Assembly (NCBI GenBank): GCA_012514125.1
Contig: JAAZAW010000198.1
Coordinates: 1 to 6,167, forward strand
Length of the DNA stretch: 6,167 nucleotides
Reading direction: 5' to 3'
Source: Phycisphaerae bacterium
GTDB taxonomy: Bacteria; Planctomycetota; Phycisphaerae; JAAYCJ01
Below the pieces are notes generated by a model that saw only the letters and a list, made by a program, of their open reading frames with translations, searched no databases and had not been told where the DNA came from. Of the stretch, positions 5,087 through 6,167 are shown one piece after another. The position numbers and the translations under genes were made by a program. Every line of letters begins with the position of its first letter. The first letter of the stretch is position 1.

Positions 5087-6167
5087 TCATTGGTGAAAGG
5101 CGGTACGTCGTAACCGGACAGGCCCCAGGAGGCCGGCAGGAAGACCCGCGGCGCGGTAACGATTGGCTGGAGCATTGGTTACCTGGATTTCCAGCCTGTG
5201 CGTGCCCGCCGTTACCTTCTTTAAATTGCAGCTATACGGCGGCCAAGCCAGGACCGTTACCTGTTGATCATCCCATCGGACAGCCGCCAGATCCTCCACT
5301 TGTCCCAAATCCAGGTAATAATCGCCGGATTCCGTCAAATTGATTTCCTTGAAGTACGTAGCCGTCCCGGAAAAGGTGGGATAACCCCAGATCGACCAAG
5401 GCTGTAAGAGCGATATGTCGAGCGGTCCCGTTGTCCCCGTGACAAAGGGAAACGATCGATGACCATAGCGATATTCGCAGGTGAAACTTCCGTAGAGGTA
5501 GGGAATTTCCTTCAGACCACGACCTTTACCGGCGGTTTCGATGCGAATGATATTCAGCGTCGGTGTCGAGCCGCCTGACAACGCATGGCCGACAGTAGCG
5601 ACACGATTACGGCAGTCGTACACCGTCGCACGGCGCCAATCGGTAATTTCCGTATCGTTAACGAAAAGTTTCCAGTCTCCTGTAATCGTAGCGTCTTCGA
5701 GGACTAAAGAGGCATCCGGAATCGAGCCGGTCAGCATAAAACGATAAAAATAAGACACCGGTTCGTCGCTACCCTCGCACGGATCATTCTGGCGAATCAA
5801 AAGATCGTATCCGGAGCCTTGAAGGAAATTGGTCTGGTTTATACCAGAACCCTGTATCGCTGTATGCCAGAAATTCAATGGTAATTGATTTGGCTCAAAA
5901 GTAACCTTCCAGCCGGAAGATAAATCTAAAACTTCAGTCGTTGTAACGGGTTTAACCAGTTCGGATGTTCCTCGGATCAACTTACTGCCACGAGGCGGCA
6001 GGTGAAGAGCGATTCCATCGACGGTTCCTTCAAACGGCTGTTCACCGCGGTTGACAAGAAAGGTCAGTTGTTCATTATCTTTTTTACGCCGCAGCACAAA
6101 AATATCACGAGCCCCGTCACCGTTAACCTCCGGTCCGGACAGTTTGTCGAGGATCGCCTGACTCAGA
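5087..6167 (-). CDS. C-terminal part of a large glycoside-hydrolase-like protein with jelly-roll (GH2 sugar-binding-like) domains
   Basis: The frame is open to the right edge, so the N-terminus and any catalytic core lie outside; the GTG at 6097 is internal, since family-like sequence (PEVNGDGARDIFVLRRK) continues upstream of it. The visible 360 codons begin with a small beta domain ending in FLVN-RGEQPFEGTVDG and LPPRGSKLIRG, as after the barrel of GH106/GH2-like enzymes. Numbering from the GTG codon, a first beta-sandwich spans about 50-215 (YFYRFMLTG, LVLEDATITGDWKLFVND) and a second about 230-330 (GTATYFKEINL, YYLDLGQVEDLAAVRWDD, AWPPYSCNL, GTHRLEIQVTNAPANR). The second matches the jelly-roll seen at the end of many PVC and Bacteroidetes glycoside hydrolases (YLDLG, WPPY, LEI-VTN-NR). 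The probable role is polysaccharide breakdown, substrate unknown; rhamnosidase-type is one possibility. It converges on murQ. Confidence 0.8.
   Translation of the reverse strand, partial: LSQAILDKLSGPEVNGDGARDIFVLRRKKDNEQLTFLVNRGEQPFEGTVDGIALHLPPRGSKLIRGTSELVKPVTTTEVLDLSSGWKVTFEPNQLPLNFWHTAIQGSGINQTNFLQGSGYDLLIRQNDPCEGSDEPVSYFYRFMLTGSIPDASLVLEDATITGDWKLFVNDTEITDWRRATVYDCRNRVATVGHALSGGSTPTLNIIRIETAGKGRGLKEIPYLYGSFTCEYRYGHRSFPFVTGTTGPLDISLLQPWSIWGYPTFSGTATYFKEINLTESGDYYLDLGQVEDLAAVRWDDQQVTVLAWPPYSCNLKKVTAGTHRLEIQVTNAPANRYRAAGLPAGLLGPVRLRRTAFHQ

Overview
The window reads as chromosomal DNA of a diderm (Gram-negative-type) bacterium of moderate GC. The lipoprotein signal on the cyclophilin, the murein-recycling enzyme MurQ, a receiver-XRE regulator and a jelly-roll glycoside-hydrolase-type protein would fit the Planctomycetota/PVC neighbourhood (for example a Phycisphaerae-like organism). 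That placement is inference from gene style only; no rRNA or marker gene is present to fix it.

Layout. Plus strand, left part: the C-terminal part of a class I (Fe-S) fumarate hydratase alpha subunit runs in from the left edge (2-484). An AT-rich gap with a good promoter leads to an RsuA/RluB-family rRNA pseudouridine synthase (619-1356). A second promoter leads to a receiver-domain protein with a C-terminal XRE helix-turn-helix (1436-2041), closed by a strong hairpin terminator (2080-2116). Middle: 710 bases (2042-2751) lie between converging genes. They hold a 21-bp-period, 11-unit array that reads as heptad repeats on both strands, with a 13-bp perfect inverted repeat at its centre, then a pair of short REP-like palindromes in opposite orientation. 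Right part: a minus-strand lipoprotein with two InlB-like repeats and a cyclophilin domain (2752-3792), a divergent plus-strand N-acetylmuramic acid 6-phosphate etherase (murQ, 4088-4990), and the C-terminal part of a large minus-strand glycoside-hydrolase-like protein running off the right edge (5087-6167).

The genes do not form one operon or pathway: each seems to have its own start signals and the strands alternate. The loose themes are central metabolism (fumarase), ribosome maturation (pseudouridine synthase), regulation (receiver-XRE) and envelope or polysaccharide work (cyclophilin lipoprotein, MurQ, glycoside hydrolase). The most unusual items are the receiver domain whose phospho-acceptor aspartate is replaced by glutamate, and the two-strand heptad array. 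I see no defence system, CRISPR array, transposase, tRNA or rRNA.
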